Below the pieces are notes generated by a model. It had not been told where the DNA came from and made no database searches. It worked only from the letters and a program-made list of their open reading frames with translations. The position numbers were made by a program, and so were the translations under genes. A stretch of 64,000 bases of DNA from Polyangium spumosum (GTDB lineage Bacteria > Myxococcota_A > Polyangia > Polyangiales > Polyangiaceae): NCBI RefSeq assembly GCF_009649845.1, contig NZ_WJIE01000001.1, forward strand, positions 248,001 through 312,000, read 5' to 3'. Position 1 is the stretch's first letter, and the number at the start of each line of letters is the position of its first letter. Below, one piece after another: positions 52,629 to 63,124 of this stretch.

Positions 52629-53219
52629 TCAGAGGATCGTGCAGGCCTCGTCGAAGGCGAAGCGGGGGCTCCGCGGGAAGACCTTCGAGGCGTCGCCGTA
52701 GCCGAGGTTCACGAGGAAGTTCGAGGCGAAGCGGCCGTCGGGGAAGAACGCTCGGTCGAGTTTGTCGTTGTCGAAGCCCGACATGGGGCCGCAGTCGAGG
52801 CCGAGCGCGCGCGCGGCCATCATGAGGTAGGCGCCCTGGAGCGTGCCGTTGCGGAAGGCGGTCGTGTCGATCAGCGCCTGGTTGCCGACGAACCACGCGC
52901 GCGCGTCGGTGTGCGGGAAGAGCTTGGGCAGCTCGTCGTAGAAGCGGCGGTCGTGGGCGATGATCGCCGTGACCGGCGCGGTGCGGGTCTTGTCCTGGTT
53001 GCCGGCGGAGACGACGGCGAGCAGCCGCGCCTTCGCCTCGGGGCTCTTCACGAAGACGACACGCATGGGGGAGCAGTTGGCGCTCGTGGGCGCCATCTTC
53101 GCGAGGTCGTAGATCTCGCGGAGCACGTCGTCCTCGACCGGTCGCTCGAGCCAGACGTTGTGGGTGCGCGCAGCGCGGAACAGTTGATCGAGGGCCTCTT
53201 CGCCGAGCCGATTCGCCAT
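52629..53219 (-). CDS. RutE-like nitroreductase (malonic semialdehyde reductase family)
   Basis: 196-residue FMN-dependent oxidoreductase. [68 protein letters not shown] and [39 protein letters not shown] all match RutE and its near relatives, which reduce malonic semialdehyde in pyrimidine breakdown. No other rut genes lie nearby, so the physiological substrate could differ. Start ATG 53219. The next gene on the strand, the Ser/Thr kinase, ends 25 bases upstream. Confidence 0.9.
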   Translation of the reverse strand: MANRLGEEALDQLFRAARTHNVWLERPVEDDVLREIYDLAKMAPTSANCSPMRVVFVKSPEAKARLLAVVSAGNQDKTRTAPVTAIIAHDRRFYDELPKLFPHTDARAWFVGNQALIDTTAFRNGTLQGAYLMMAARALGLDCGPMSGFDNDKLDRAFFPDGRFASNFLVNLGYGDASKVFPRSPRFAFDEACTIL

Positions 53220-53244
53220 GGAGCAGTCACCTCGCTGAGACGGT

Positions 53245-54726
<1,482 letters not shown>

Positions 54727-54761
54727 ACGAACGGGAACATCGGGGAGCCTAACGCGATAAG

Positions 54762-55331
54762 ATGCATCGTATGGTGAAAATGTGCCGTTCGGCTTCGTCT
54801 CACGGGTCCGTCTGGCCCATGGTCGCCGCGCTCGTCCTGGGCCTCTCGAGCGTCGGATGTTCGACAGTCGAGTACGCCGACAGCGTGAGCCAGGCAAATC
54901 CGCTGGACGCGGTGGAGAGTGATCTCGTCGGTCGGCTGAACGACCTGCGCGCAGACGCAGGCGTGCCAGCGCTGAAGGTCTGCGCGTCGCTGAACGTGTC
55001 GGCGTCGGGGCACAGCGACGACATGCGGGACAACGGTTACCTGAAGGAGGTCGGGCCGGACGGATCGACGACGGCGAGCCGCGCATGCGAGGCCGGGTTC
55101 TCCGCGGCATGCGAGGGGACGCTGGGGATGGCCGAGCTCCTGGCGAAAGGGTTCGCCGGCGGCGAGCAGACGCTCACGCAGTGGGCGATGGATCCGGGGA
55201 CAGAACCCGCGCTCGTGAACGCGCTGTTCGTGACGCTCGGCGTGGGTCGATCGATGGGCGGAGAGTCGGCGATCTGGACGCTGGATCTCGCAGCCGCGGA
55301 TGACCCGAGCTGCGAGAGTGCGGCGCCGTAG
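54762..55331 (+). CDS. CAP/SCP-domain secreted lipoprotein
   Basis: 189 residues. The signal peptide ends in the lipobox LSSVGC. The CAP (CRISP/antigen 5/PR-1) fold follows: DLVGRLNDLRADAGVPALKVC, SASGHSDDMRDNGYL with the conserved His and Asp/Glu-type residues, and a C-terminal hydrophobic core VNALFVTLGVGRSMGGESAIWTLD. CAP proteins are extracellular and often bind lipids. ATG 54762 is used; ATGs at 54771 and 54780 are also possible, and a TAAGAT box overlaps the first of these. Only 35 bases separate it from the divergent kinase gene. Confidence 0.82.
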   Translation: MHRMVKMCRSASSHGSVWPMVAALVLGLSSVGCSTVEYADSVSQANPLDAVESDLVGRLNDLRADAGVPALKVCASLNVSASGHSDDMRDNGYLKEVGPDGSTTASRACEAGFSAACEGTLGMAELLAKGFAGGEQTLTQWAMDPGTEPALVNALFVTLGVGRSMGGESAIWTLDLAAADDPSCESAAP

Positions 55332-55334
55332 CGG

Positions 55335-56897
55335 CTAGCTGCTCTTCAGATCGAGCGCCGCCTCGAGGATGGGGCGCGCGCCCTGGATCGCGGCGCGGTG
55401 GGAGTAAAACGCGAGGCCACGGCGCCCGCCGAGCTCCTCGCCGCCACCCGCGCGACCAGGGCCGCCGTGCACGCTCTGCGGGAGGACGGTGCCAGGGCCG
55501 GGCGTCTGATCGGCGATCTTCTCGCTGCCGAAGTAGAGGCGGCCGTGGTACGGGGACAAACCGAAGATCATGTCGGTGACGAAGGCCCGATCGTCGCTGT
55601 ACACGGAGCCGACGAGCATGCCGCCGCCACGACGAACGAGGTCCGTCGCGCGGGCCGAGGAGCCGTCGTAGGGGACGATCGTGGCGCAGGGGCCAAAGAC
55701 CTCGTGCTGGTGGACGTCACGCGCGGCGTCGGGGTCCTTGCAGTGGAGGAGCGTGGGCGGCACGAAGTAACCCTTGCCGTCCTGCGCGCCGACGCGCTGG
55801 AAGGCGCCGTCGCCGAGGACGATCGAGGCCTCGGCCGATAGCTTCTGGATGCCGGCGCGGATGTCGCGGAGCTGCGCGGCCGTGGCGAGCGGGCCGACGG
55901 TGACACCCTCGAGCGCAGGGTCGCCGACCTTGACGTCGCGGAGGAGGGCGACGAGCTCGTCCTTGATCTCGGCCTCGATCGCGGAGGGGACGAGGATGCG
56001 GCGAATGGCGGTGCACTTCTGCCCGGCCTTCTGCGTGATGTCGCGGCTGACCTCGCGGAGGAACATGCGGTACGTGTCGGAGCCCGAGGCGACGTCGGGC
56101 CCGAGGACGGCCGTGTTGAGGCTGTCGGCCTCGATGTTGAGGCGCACGGAGCCGTGGACGACGGCCGGCATGGCGCGGAGGCGCGCGCCGGTGTCGGCGG
56201 AGCCGGTGAAGGCGAGGACGTCCTGACCGCCGAGGTGATCGAGCATGTCGCCGGGCGCGCCGGCGATGAAGGAGAAGGCCCCCTCGGGGAGGATGTTCGC
56301 CTCGACGAAGAGGCGCGCGATCCGGGAGGCGAGGAGGGCGGTGCTCGTCGCGGGCTTGGAGACGACGGGCATGCCGGCGAGCAGGGCACACGCGAGCTTC
56401 TCGCCGAGGCCCCAGGCCGGGAAGTTGAAGGCGTTGATGTGGACGGCGACGCCCGCGCGGGGGACGAGGACGTGGTAGCCGAAGAAACGAGGGCTCCTGC
56501 CGAGCTTCTCGCCCTCACCGTCGACGAGGAAACGCGCGTCGCCGAGCTGCTTGCCGAGCTCGGCGTAATACGCGAGCGTGCCGGAGGCGCCGTCGATGTC
56601 GAACTTCGCGTCGCTGCGGGTGTTGCCGCCGTTCTGGATGGCGACGTCGATCAGGGCGTCGCGGTTCGCGTGGATGACGCGGGACAAGGCGAGGAGCAGC
56701 TCGCCGCGCTGCGCGAACGAGAGGGCGCGGAGCCGAGGGCCGCCGACGTCACGCGCGTGCGAGAGAGCTCGGGCGAAGTCGATCCCCTCGGTGCTCGCCT
56801 CCGCGATCGGCTCCTCGGTCGTCGGGTTGACGAGCGTGGCGGCCTTGCCGGAGCCGGAAACCCAGGCACCTGATACGTAGCTGGCGAGTCGTTCCAT
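55335..56897 (-). CDS. 3,4-dehydroadipyl-CoA semialdehyde dehydrogenase-like aldehyde dehydrogenase (BoxD/PaaZ-type)
   Basis: 520 residues from ATG 56897. Layout and motifs are those of the aldehyde dehydrogenase domain of PaaZ and of Box[14 protein letters not shown] start, [31 protein letters not shown] cofactor region, FTGSADTG near 238, NIEADSLN with catalytic Glu near 265, and GQKCTAIRR with catalytic Cys near 300. The C-terminal hydratase (MaoC) domain of PaaZ is absent. Aromatic ring-degradation CoA pathways are the likely context, but no neighbours confirm this. Length is typical of BoxD. Confidence 0.85.
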   Translation of the reverse strand: MERLASYVSGAWVSGSGKAATLVNPTTEEPIAEASTEGIDFARALSHARDVGGPRLRALSFAQRGELLLALSRVIHANRDALIDVAIQNGGNTRSDAKFDIDGASGTLAYYAELGKQLGDARFLVDGEGEKLGRSPRFFGYHVLVPRAGVAVHINAFNFPAWGLGEKLACALLAGMPVVSKPATSTALLASRIARLFVEANILPEGAFSFIAGAPGDMLDHLGGQDVLAFTGSADTGARLRAMPAVVHGSVRLNIEADSLNTAVLGPDVASGSDTYRMFLREVSRDITQKAGQKCTAIRRILVPSAIEAEIKDELVALLRDVKVGDPALEGVTVGPLATAAQLRDIRAGIQKLSAEASIVLGDGAFQRVGAQDGKGYFVPPTLLHCKDPDAARDVHQHEVFGPCATIVPYDGSSARATDLVRRGGGMLVGSVYSDDRAFVTDMIFGLSPYHGRLYFGSEKIADQTPGPGTVLPQSVHGGPGRAGGGEELGGRRGLAFYSHRAAIQGARPILEAALDLKSS

Positions 56898-56950
56898 CGG
56901 TCCGCGCTCTATACCGCGGACACGCGTCTCGCGGAACCCGGGAGCGAGGA

Positions 56951-57922
56951 CTAGTCCATGAACTCGGGGTCGTCGCAGCGGGCCTGGCGCAGGGCGCGCT
57001 TGGTGACCGACTTGTTCGACTTGTCGCCCTTCTTCGTCTTGATCTCGACGCTCTCGGGTGTGTCCTTGAACCAGAACTCGATCTTCGTGGGCAGCTCCCA
57101 GAGGTTCTTCGTGGGATCGAGCGTCTTGAAGCGGTCCTTCTGGCCGAGGCCGATGTTGATGGTCTTGTACTCGTCCGTCTGGAGGACGAAACAAGTCTTG
57201 GAGTCGGCCGTACGACCCGGGGCGTACACGTAGCCGTTCGAGCCCGATTGGAACTCGAAGGTGAAGCTCTCGAGCACCTTGCCGCTCGCGTCCTTCGCCT
57301 CGAGCTTGTGCGAGCCGCTGGACACGTTCTTCGTGACCACGACCGAGGCGTTCTCCGTGGCCGCGTTTTTCAGGTCCTTGGCGAGCTCCTCACCGTCGAG
57401 CGTGACGGAGACGCCGTCCTGGCCCGTGACGTTGATGATGCGGACCGACGGGTGCGTGTGGCCCCACCACAGGAAGCCGACGACCCCGATGACTCCGAGA
57501 AGCCCCACGACGCCGATGGCCACGACCTTGAGGATGTTGAAGCCGGCCGCCTGGGCCTGCTGCTGCGGCATCGGCGCGCCCATGGGAAACCCCATCGGCG
57601 GCGCGCCCATCGGCATGCCAGGCTGCGGGCCGTATCCCATGCCGGGTTGACCACCATACCCCTGCTGCGGATCTCCGCCCATCGGAGGGCCGTACCCCGG
57701 CTGCGGAGCGCCGTACCCCGGCTGCTGCTGCTGCTGCGGAGGACCGTACCCCGGCTGCTGCTGCTGCTGCTGCGGAGGGCCGTACCCCTGCTGTTGCTGC
57801 TGCGGCTGCTGCGGCTGCGGAGGGCCGTACGCGCCTCCCTGCTGCGGATACGTTCCTTGCGGCGGGTAGCCGGGCGGACCTCCCGGGGGATACCCCCCGC
57901 CCGGGGGAGGCATGTTGGCCAT
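56951..57922 (-). CDS. Q/P/G-rich membrane protein with C-terminal PEGA-like domain
   Basis: 323 residues, start ATG 57922 with GGAGAAACCGCC upstream. The first ~135 residues are low complexity, built from [10 protein letters not shown] and PPGYPPQG units. One membrane helix lies near 155-172 ([26 protein letters not shown]), and the rest looks like a beta-rich domain with [17 protein letters not shown], reminiscent of PEGA-type domains. Probably membrane-anchored with an outer or inner face domain; function unknown. The repeated CAG/CCG-type codons may expand and contract by slippage. Confidence 0.72.
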   Translation of the reverse strand: MANMPPPGGGYPPGGPPGYPPQGTYPQQGGAYGPPQPQQPQQQQQGYGPPQQQQQQPGYGPPQQQQQPGYGAPQPGYGPPMGGDPQQGYGGQPGMGYGPQPGMPMGAPPMGFPMGAPMPQQQAQAAGFNILKVVAIGVVGLLGVIGVVGFLWWGHTHPSVRIINVTGQDGVSVTLDGEELAKDLKNAATENASVVVTKNVSSGSHKLEAKDASGKVLESFTFEFQSGSNGYVYAPGRTADSKTCFVLQTDEYKTINIGLGQKDRFKTLDPTKNLWELPTKIEFWFKDTPESVEIKTKKGDKSNKSVTKRALRQARCDDPEFMD

Positions 57923-58038
57923 GGCGGTTTCTCCTTCGATCGAGCGTCGGCGCGCCGCGTCAGGCAGCACGCATGCCGCGATGATAGGAGCGATCCGAAT
58001 CGGCTGTCTCGGTCAAAGAGGAAAACGAAGCGAGGTGG

Positions 58039-59520
58039 TCAGCCATCACAAACGGCCGACGCGAGGAGGGCCGCCATCCTCGCGCGGACGAGCTCGAGCT
58101 CCCGGACCGCGAGGTCGAGCTCGGCCTGGCGAAGGCGCTGCGCCGAGTCGACGAGCTCGAAGCTCGTGGCCGTGCCCGCCTCGTACGCGATCTGCGTGAG
58201 CCGCGCCGTCTCGCGCGCGAGATCCCGCGCCTTCTGCGAGATGACGAGGGCCTGGTCCGCGACCTCGACGCCCCGCATGGTCTGCTGCACGTCGAGCCGC
58301 GCCTGCCGCTCGGCCGCCTCGAGCCGCGCCTCCTGCTGCTGCACGGTCGCGCGCGCCGTCCGGACCTCGCCGTAGCGGCTGCCCTCGTAGAGGGGGATCG
58401 TGAGGACCGCGCCGATGGTCCACGTGTAGTTCTTGAGGTTGCCCTGGCCGAGGTTCATGGCCGTGAGCGTCGTGGTCGCGTCCGCCGTGGGCAGGAAGCC
58501 GAGCCGGGTCTCCCGGACCTGGCGCTTGGCCACCTCGAGCTGCTGGCGCGCCGCGACGACGTCGGGGCGATCCTCGGGTTTGCCCACGGAGCACGTGCTC
58601 TCGATGCTGTGTTTCATGTCATCGAGCGAGATCGTGGGCGGCAAGCCATAAGGGACGTTGTCGCCGAGCGCGAGGCCAAGCGCCTCACGCGCGCGCCGGA
58701 GCGCCTCGTCACTCTGGACGATCTGCGTGCGAGCGAGGTTCACGTCCTGCTCGGCGCGCACGACGTCGAGCTGCGTGCCCGTGCCGAGCCGCGCCCTGCG
58801 CTTGGTGAGCTCGAGGCGCTCGAGCGAGGTGCGGAGGCCGCTGCGGTTGATCTCACTCGTACGCTCGGTCGTGACGACATTGACGATCGCGCTCGCCAGG
58901 TTCGCGAGGAGCTGCCGTCGCCGATCCGAGGCGGTGGCGCGCGCCGCGTCGGCGTTCTTTTTGGCCGTGCCGATGGCGTACCAGTTGCGGAGCGAGAGGA
59001 GGGGGACACGCGCCGTGACGTCGCCGCGGAGGATGGGCGTGTAGGGCACGGGGATGTACTGCGCCGGCGTGTTGTCGATGATGCACGTGCCCGCCGTCCT
59101 CTCCGGGTTCGAAGGGAGCGCCGGGCCCACCGGGCAGAAGAGGTACCTGCCGTCGGACAGGATCATGTTGTGGTTGACGCTGCCCGTGGCGGTGACCGTG
59201 GGCAACGCGCGTCCGAGCGCCTGCGCGCTCAGCCCCTCCGCGCGAGCGACCTCCGCCTCCACGATGCGCAGATCCGGCGCGCGCGTCTCGACGAGCGTGA
59301 CCGCCTCGCGCCAGTTCGAAAGCGTCTTCGGCGCAGCAGGGACCGGCGCGAGCAGCGGATCGTCCACGGCGATCGTCGGAGGCGCCGCGGGCGCTTGCGG
59401 CGCAGCCGGGGCCGGGGCCGGCGGCGCCGGTTGCTGCGCCGCGAGCGGCGCCGACACGAACAAAGCAGAGGACAGGAGCGACGTGGCGAGGGAGGCTCGC
59501 ATCCAGCGAGGACGGCGCAT
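58039..59520 (-). CDS. TolC-family outer-membrane efflux protein
   Basis: 493 residues from ATG 59520, with a signal peptide (LLSSALFVSAPLAA) and a Pro/Ala-rich linker. Two long coiled-coil halves follow: the first with AVTLVETRAPDLRIVEAEVARAEG, the second with AARQQLEVAKRQVRETRLGFLPTADA and AARQARLDVQQTMRGVEVADQALVISQKARDLARETARLTQIAYEAGTATSFELVDSAQRLRQAELD. This two-fold repeat is the TolC trimeric channel design. It probably exports small molecules or proteins together with inner-membrane components not encoded here. Transcription ends near the Q-rich protein gene. Confidence 0.9.
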   Translation of the reverse strand: MRRPRWMRASLATSLLSSALFVSAPLAAQQPAPPAPAPAAPQAPAAPPTIAVDDPLLAPVPAAPKTLSNWREAVTLVETRAPDLRIVEAEVARAEGLSAQALGRALPTVTATGSVNHNMILSDGRYLFCPVGPALPSNPERTAGTCIIDNTPAQYIPVPYTPILRGDVTARVPLLSLRNWYAIGTAKKNADAARATASDRRRQLLANLASAIVNVVTTERTSEINRSGLRTSLERLELTKRRARLGTGTQLDVVRAEQDVNLARTQIVQSDEALRRAREALGLALGDNVPYGLPPTISLDDMKHSIESTCSVGKPEDRPDVVAARQQLEVAKRQVRETRLGFLPTADATTTLTAMNLGQGNLKNYTWTIGAVLTIPLYEGSRYGEVRTARATVQQQEARLEAAERQARLDVQQTMRGVEVADQALVISQKARDLARETARLTQIAYEAGTATSFELVDSAQRLRQAELDLAVRELELVRARMAALLASAVCDG

Positions 59521-59580
59521 GGCGCATCGATGTACCACCACGCGCGCGACGACAAGCGGGAAGCGAGATCCGAGCAGCAG

Positions 59581-60258
59581 TTAGTCGCGCGCGACAGGCC
59601 TCGGGCGGGCTCGCTGCTTCTTCGGTTTGCCGCGCCGCTCGCGGCCCGAGCCTTCCTCGCTCTCGGGCGCGCCCGCGTCGAGCCAGCGCCAGAGCGCCAT
59701 CTGATCGGCGGTGGCGCCACGCCGGATGGCGCGCTTGAGCACGCGCTTGGCGAGAACGAGCTTGCCCGAGCGCGCCAGGGCGTGCGCGTAACTCGCGGCG
59801 ATGTCCACCTCCTCGGGCTCCGCCTCGCTGGCCTTCGCGAGCAAGGGGAGCGCGTCGTGGGGCCTGTCCAAGGCGACGTCGTAGAGGTGGCCGAGGTTGT
59901 GCGCGTACCAGGGGTTGTCCGGCGAGAGCGCGAGGGCCCGCTCGTAGGCGCGCGCGGCATACCGGAAGTTGCGCAGGAGCGACTGCGCGAGGCCCATGAC
60001 GGCCCAGGCGCCATCGTCCCGGCCGTCGTGCGCGAGGACCTTGCGCGCGAAGAGCGCGGCGCGCCAAGGGTCGTGCTCGACGCCGAGCTCGGCGAGCTGG
60101 CGATGCGCCGCGACCCAAGGCTCGCTGCCCGGCTCGGCGATGCGAGTGATACGCGCGAGCAGAGGGAGGATGTCTTCGACGCCGAGGCCCGCGGCGATCG
60201 CGCCGTCGACCTCGCGCCGGAGCCTTCCGACCTCGTCCTCCCATCCACGCCGCGCCAT
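59581..60258 (-). CDS. TPR-repeat protein
   Basis: 225 residues from ATG 60258. Helical repeats of about 34 residues run from ~50 to 185 (AWAVMGLAQSLLRNFRYAARAYERALALSPDNPWYAHNLGHLYDVALDRPHDALPLLAKASEAEP). The end is basic (RERRGKPKKQRARPRPV), possibly for nucleic-acid or membrane contact. TPR proteins are protein-binding scaffolds; no partner is evident. An in-frame TTG two codons upstream is an alternative start. The neighbours are the TolC-like gene and a DEAD-box helicase gene. Confidence 0.82.
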   Translation of the reverse strand: MARRGWEDEVGRLRREVDGAIAAGLGVEDILPLLARITRIAEPGSEPWVAAHRQLAELGVEHDPWRAALFARKVLAHDGRDDGAWAVMGLAQSLLRNFRYAARAYERALALSPDNPWYAHNLGHLYDVALDRPHDALPLLAKASEAEPEEVDIAASYAHALARSGKLVLAKRVLKRAIRRGATADQMALWRWLDAGAPESEEGSGRERRGKPKKQRARPRPVARD

Positions 60259-60368
60259 ATCCAAGGGGATACGACCTTCGCGCGCGCTCCGCCAGCAGGG
60301 CTTTTGGTGAGCAAAACGCCGATGGCAGACGCCCCCCCGAGCGTCGACCGAGGGCGGAGAGCCCTCGC

Positions 60369-62594
60369 TCAGGGCTCGACGGCGCCGGCAGCGTCCGCGT
60401 CGATTTCGCCGCCCGCGCCGGTGCGCTCGCGCGCCGGCTCGGCGCTCACGGTGCGACCGGCAAGCGTCGCGCCCGACAAGCCCGCGACAGCACGCGCGAG
60501 CTCGGCGCGACGAACACTGACGAAGGCGTTGCGCTCGCGGACGCGGATCCGCTTGACATCGGCCTTGTCGAGGCCGATCTGGTCGAGCAGGAGCGCCTGG
60601 AGGTCGGCCGCGCGCACGCCGTCACGGCGGCCCACGCTGACGAAGACCTCGGCGTAGTCCCCGGACGAACCCTCCTGCGAACGACCCGGATCCGTGTCGT
60701 CGAGGCCCACCTCGCGCGGGACCTCACGCGCAGGCTCACGCGCGGTCGCGTGCGCCGCGTCGCCGAGGATCGGCTCGTCGTCGCCCTCCTCCTCCGGCGG
60801 CTGCCAGCTCGTGAAATCGGAGTGACGAACGGGCGCCGCCGCGCGCGTCTTCGGCGGCGGCAAGGGCTCGGCCGCGCTCACGGGCGTCGGCGCGACCTCC
60901 TCGCCCGCGCGCGCGCGGACGGGCCGCGGCATCTCGGGCCGACCCTCACGACGACCCCGCGGCCGACGCTCCCGCGGCTCGCGCTCCTCGCCGGCGGCGC
61001 GCTCCTCACGCTCCTCGCGACGAGGACGATCCTCGCGCTCCTCGCGACGAGGACGATCCTCACTCACGACGCGTGGCTCACGCTCGCGGCGCGGCCTCTC
61101 TTCACGCGGCTCGCGCGGCGCCTTGGCCTCGGCCTTCGCCGGAGCAGGCGCCGCCTCCTCGACGCGCTTCGGCGCAGGACCCGTGCGCCGCGCGGCCGCC
61201 GCTTCGTCACGCGCCGTGGGCCGCGCGCCCAGGTGATCCCGCAAGAGCCCCGCGAGGATCCGCTCGGAGGCGTCGTGCGAGAGGATGCGCCGCGCGAGGG
61301 AGAGATCGTCCGGGTGCGTCCCCTTCGGCGCGAACGCCTCGGCGAGCATGTTGACGAGATCGGCCTCGGCCCGCGTCTTGAGCTCGCCCTCGGTCGGGAT
61401 CTGCCGCTCGATCGGCTTGATCTTGTAGGTGAGCCGCATCAGGTAGAGGCCGCCGATGTCCTGCGGCGCGATGAGCGAGATCGCGGTGCCCGTTCGGCCC
61501 GCGCGTCCGGTGCGGCCCGTGCGGTGGACGTAGGACTCGGCGTCCTGCGGGAAGTCGTAGTTGATGACGTGCGTGAGCAGCGAGATGTCGATCCCGCGCG
61601 CGGCCACGTCGGTGGCGACGAGGAAGCGCAGCCGCCCCTCGCGCGTCGCGCTCATGACCCTCTCGCGATCCGCCTGCGCAAGCTCGCCGCTCAGCCAGTC
61701 GGCGTCGAAGCCCTGGCGTTGCAGCGCGCTCGCCACGCGCTCGGTCTCGTCGCGCGTGTTGCAGAAGATGACCGCGCTCTCCGGGTTCTCGACCTCGATC
61801 ACGCGGACGAGCGCGCCGAGTTTGTCGCCCGCGACCATGTACACGAAGTGATCGATGGAGAGCGCGCCGACGTGATCACCCGAGAGCGTGACGAACTCGG
61901 GGTTCTTGAGCTTGCTCTTCGCCATCCGCTCGATGTCGGGCGGCAAGGTGGCCGAGAAGAGGAGCGTCTGGCGGTTCTCGGGCAAACGCTCGAGGATCGC
62001 GCTGAGCTCGCGCTCGAAGCCCATCGAGAGCATCTCGTCACACTCGTCGAGCACGAGCAGGCGGATGCCCTTCGGATCGAGCGTGCCGCGGCGCAGGTGA
62101 TCGAGCACGCGACCGGGCGTGCCCACGATGACCTGCGCGCCCGCCGCGATCGCGTCGATCTGCCGCGGCATCGGCGCGCCGCCGTACACGGGCACGACAC
62201 GCACGCCCTTGCGCTTGCCGAGCCGCTCGATCTCGGCCGTCACCTGGAGCGCGAGCTCACGCGTGGGGCAAAGCGCCAAGACCTGCACGTGCGCGACCGA
62301 GCGCTTCACGAGGTGATCGACGATCGGGAGCCCGAAGGCCGCCGTCTTTCCGGTGCCGGTGCGCGCTTGCACCACGGCGTCGCGCCCGCGCGTCGCGGGC
62401 TCCCACACGGCGACCTGCACCGGCGTGGGGTTCATGTAGCCGATCTCGGCCAGCGTCTCGCGCAGCTCGCTCGAGAGGGGCAAGACCTCGAAGGTCGGCG
62501 CGGTCGCGGCCGCCTGGCCGGCCGTCGCTGCGGGATCACTCGTGCGAGCCTCGGAGGCGTTCGCGCCCTGGGAGGTGGGATTCTGGTCTGTCAT
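60369..62594 (-). CDS. DEAD-box RNA helicase (CsdA/DbpA-type tail)
   Basis: 741 residues. The core has the Q motif (PTPVQVAVW), ARTGTGKTAAFGLPI, PTRELALQ, GTPGRVLDHL, the motif II as DECD instead of DEAD, SATLPPDIERM, TDVAARGID and HRTGRTGRAGR. A long charged, Arg/Glu-rich low-complexity linker (~460-645) leads to a DbpA-type RNA-binding domain at the end (YAEVFVSVGRRDGVRAADLQALLL). The likely role is RNA remodelling, for example ribosome assembly or cold adaptation. Start ATG 62594. The following minus-strand gene is the membrane protein at 62613-63104 upstream in transcription. Confidence 0.94.
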   Translation of the reverse strand: MTDQNPTSQGANASEARTSDPAATAGQAAATAPTFEVLPLSSELRETLAEIGYMNPTPVQVAVWEPATRGRDAVVQARTGTGKTAAFGLPIVDHLVKRSVAHVQVLALCPTRELALQVTAEIERLGKRKGVRVVPVYGGAPMPRQIDAIAAGAQVIVGTPGRVLDHLRRGTLDPKGIRLLVLDECDEMLSMGFERELSAILERLPENRQTLLFSATLPPDIERMAKSKLKNPEFVTLSGDHVGALSIDHFVYMVAGDKLGALVRVIEVENPESAVIFCNTRDETERVASALQRQGFDADWLSGELAQADRERVMSATREGRLRFLVATDVAARGIDISLLTHVINYDFPQDAESYVHRTGRTGRAGRTGTAISLIAPQDIGGLYLMRLTYKIKPIERQIPTEGELKTRAEADLVNMLAEAFAPKGTHPDDLSLARRILSHDASERILAGLLRDHLGARPTARDEAAAARRTGPAPKRVEEAAPAPAKAEAKAPREPREERPRREREPRVVSEDRPRREEREDRPRREEREERAAGEEREPRERRPRGRREGRPEMPRPVRARAGEEVAPTPVSAAEPLPPPKTRAAAPVRHSDFTSWQPPEEEGDDEPILGDAAHATAREPAREVPREVGLDDTDPGRSQEGSSGDYAEVFVSVGRRDGVRAADLQALLLDQIGLDKADVKRIRVRERNAFVSVRRAELARAVAGLSGATLAGRTVSAEPARERTGAGGEIDADAAGAVEP

Positions 62595-62612
62595 TCGTCG
62601 CCGCTCTGGATA

Positions 62613-63104
62613 TCAGGGGCCCTTGGGGGGTGCGCTGGCTTTCGCGAGATCGGTGTTCACGATCTCCTGCACCTGGCGCCGCAGCGGGGCCAGGTCCGAA
62701 GCCTCCCGCCGCGCTGCATGTTCCTCCGCATAGCGGAGCCGCTCGATGGCGTCGAGAGCGCCCTTGTCCTTCGCCGACGCCTTGCAGGTGGTCGCGACGC
62801 CCTCGAAGTACTGCCACTCGGGCTCGAGCGCCGCCCGAAACCGCGCGATCGCCCCGTCCTCGCCGTCCGTGCCGGGCGCCGCCGCCCGGGCCCGATCGAC
62901 GGCCCCGATGAGCGCCCGGAGGCCCTCATGGCAAGCCCCGTACGGGGAAGGGGGGTGCTCCGTGAAGAACACCTGCACGGAGATCTGGATGGTGCCCGCG
63001 AGGCAGGTCGCGCCGATGATGCCGTAATAAATCGCCCCCGCGACCGTGCGGCCGCGCCTTCGGGCGGATACGGGCCTCTTCGGCCTCTCGGGAGCGGCAT
63101 CCAT
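62613..63104 (-). CDS. Small single-pass membrane protein of unknown function
   Basis: 163 residues from ATG 63104. A short basic N-terminus (MDAAPERPKRPVSARRRG) is followed by one membrane helix (TVAGAIYYGIIGATCLAGTIQISVQVFF), then a helical soluble region with Ala- and Arg-rich segments. No family is recognised. The topology looks N-in with a periplasmic C-terminal domain. It sits between the TPR/peptidase-like gene and the helicase gene on the same strand, spacings about 20 bases, so it is likely in an operon with them. Confidence 0.65.
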   Translation of the reverse strand: MDAAPERPKRPVSARRRGRTVAGAIYYGIIGATCLAGTIQISVQVFFTEHPPSPYGACHEGLRALIGAVDRARAAAPGTDGEDGAIARFRAALEPEWQYFEGVATTCKASAKDKGALDAIERLRYAEEHAARREASDLAPLRRQVQEIVNTDLAKASAPPKGP

Positions 63105-63124
63105 CGGCGAACGATCCGCGCCCG

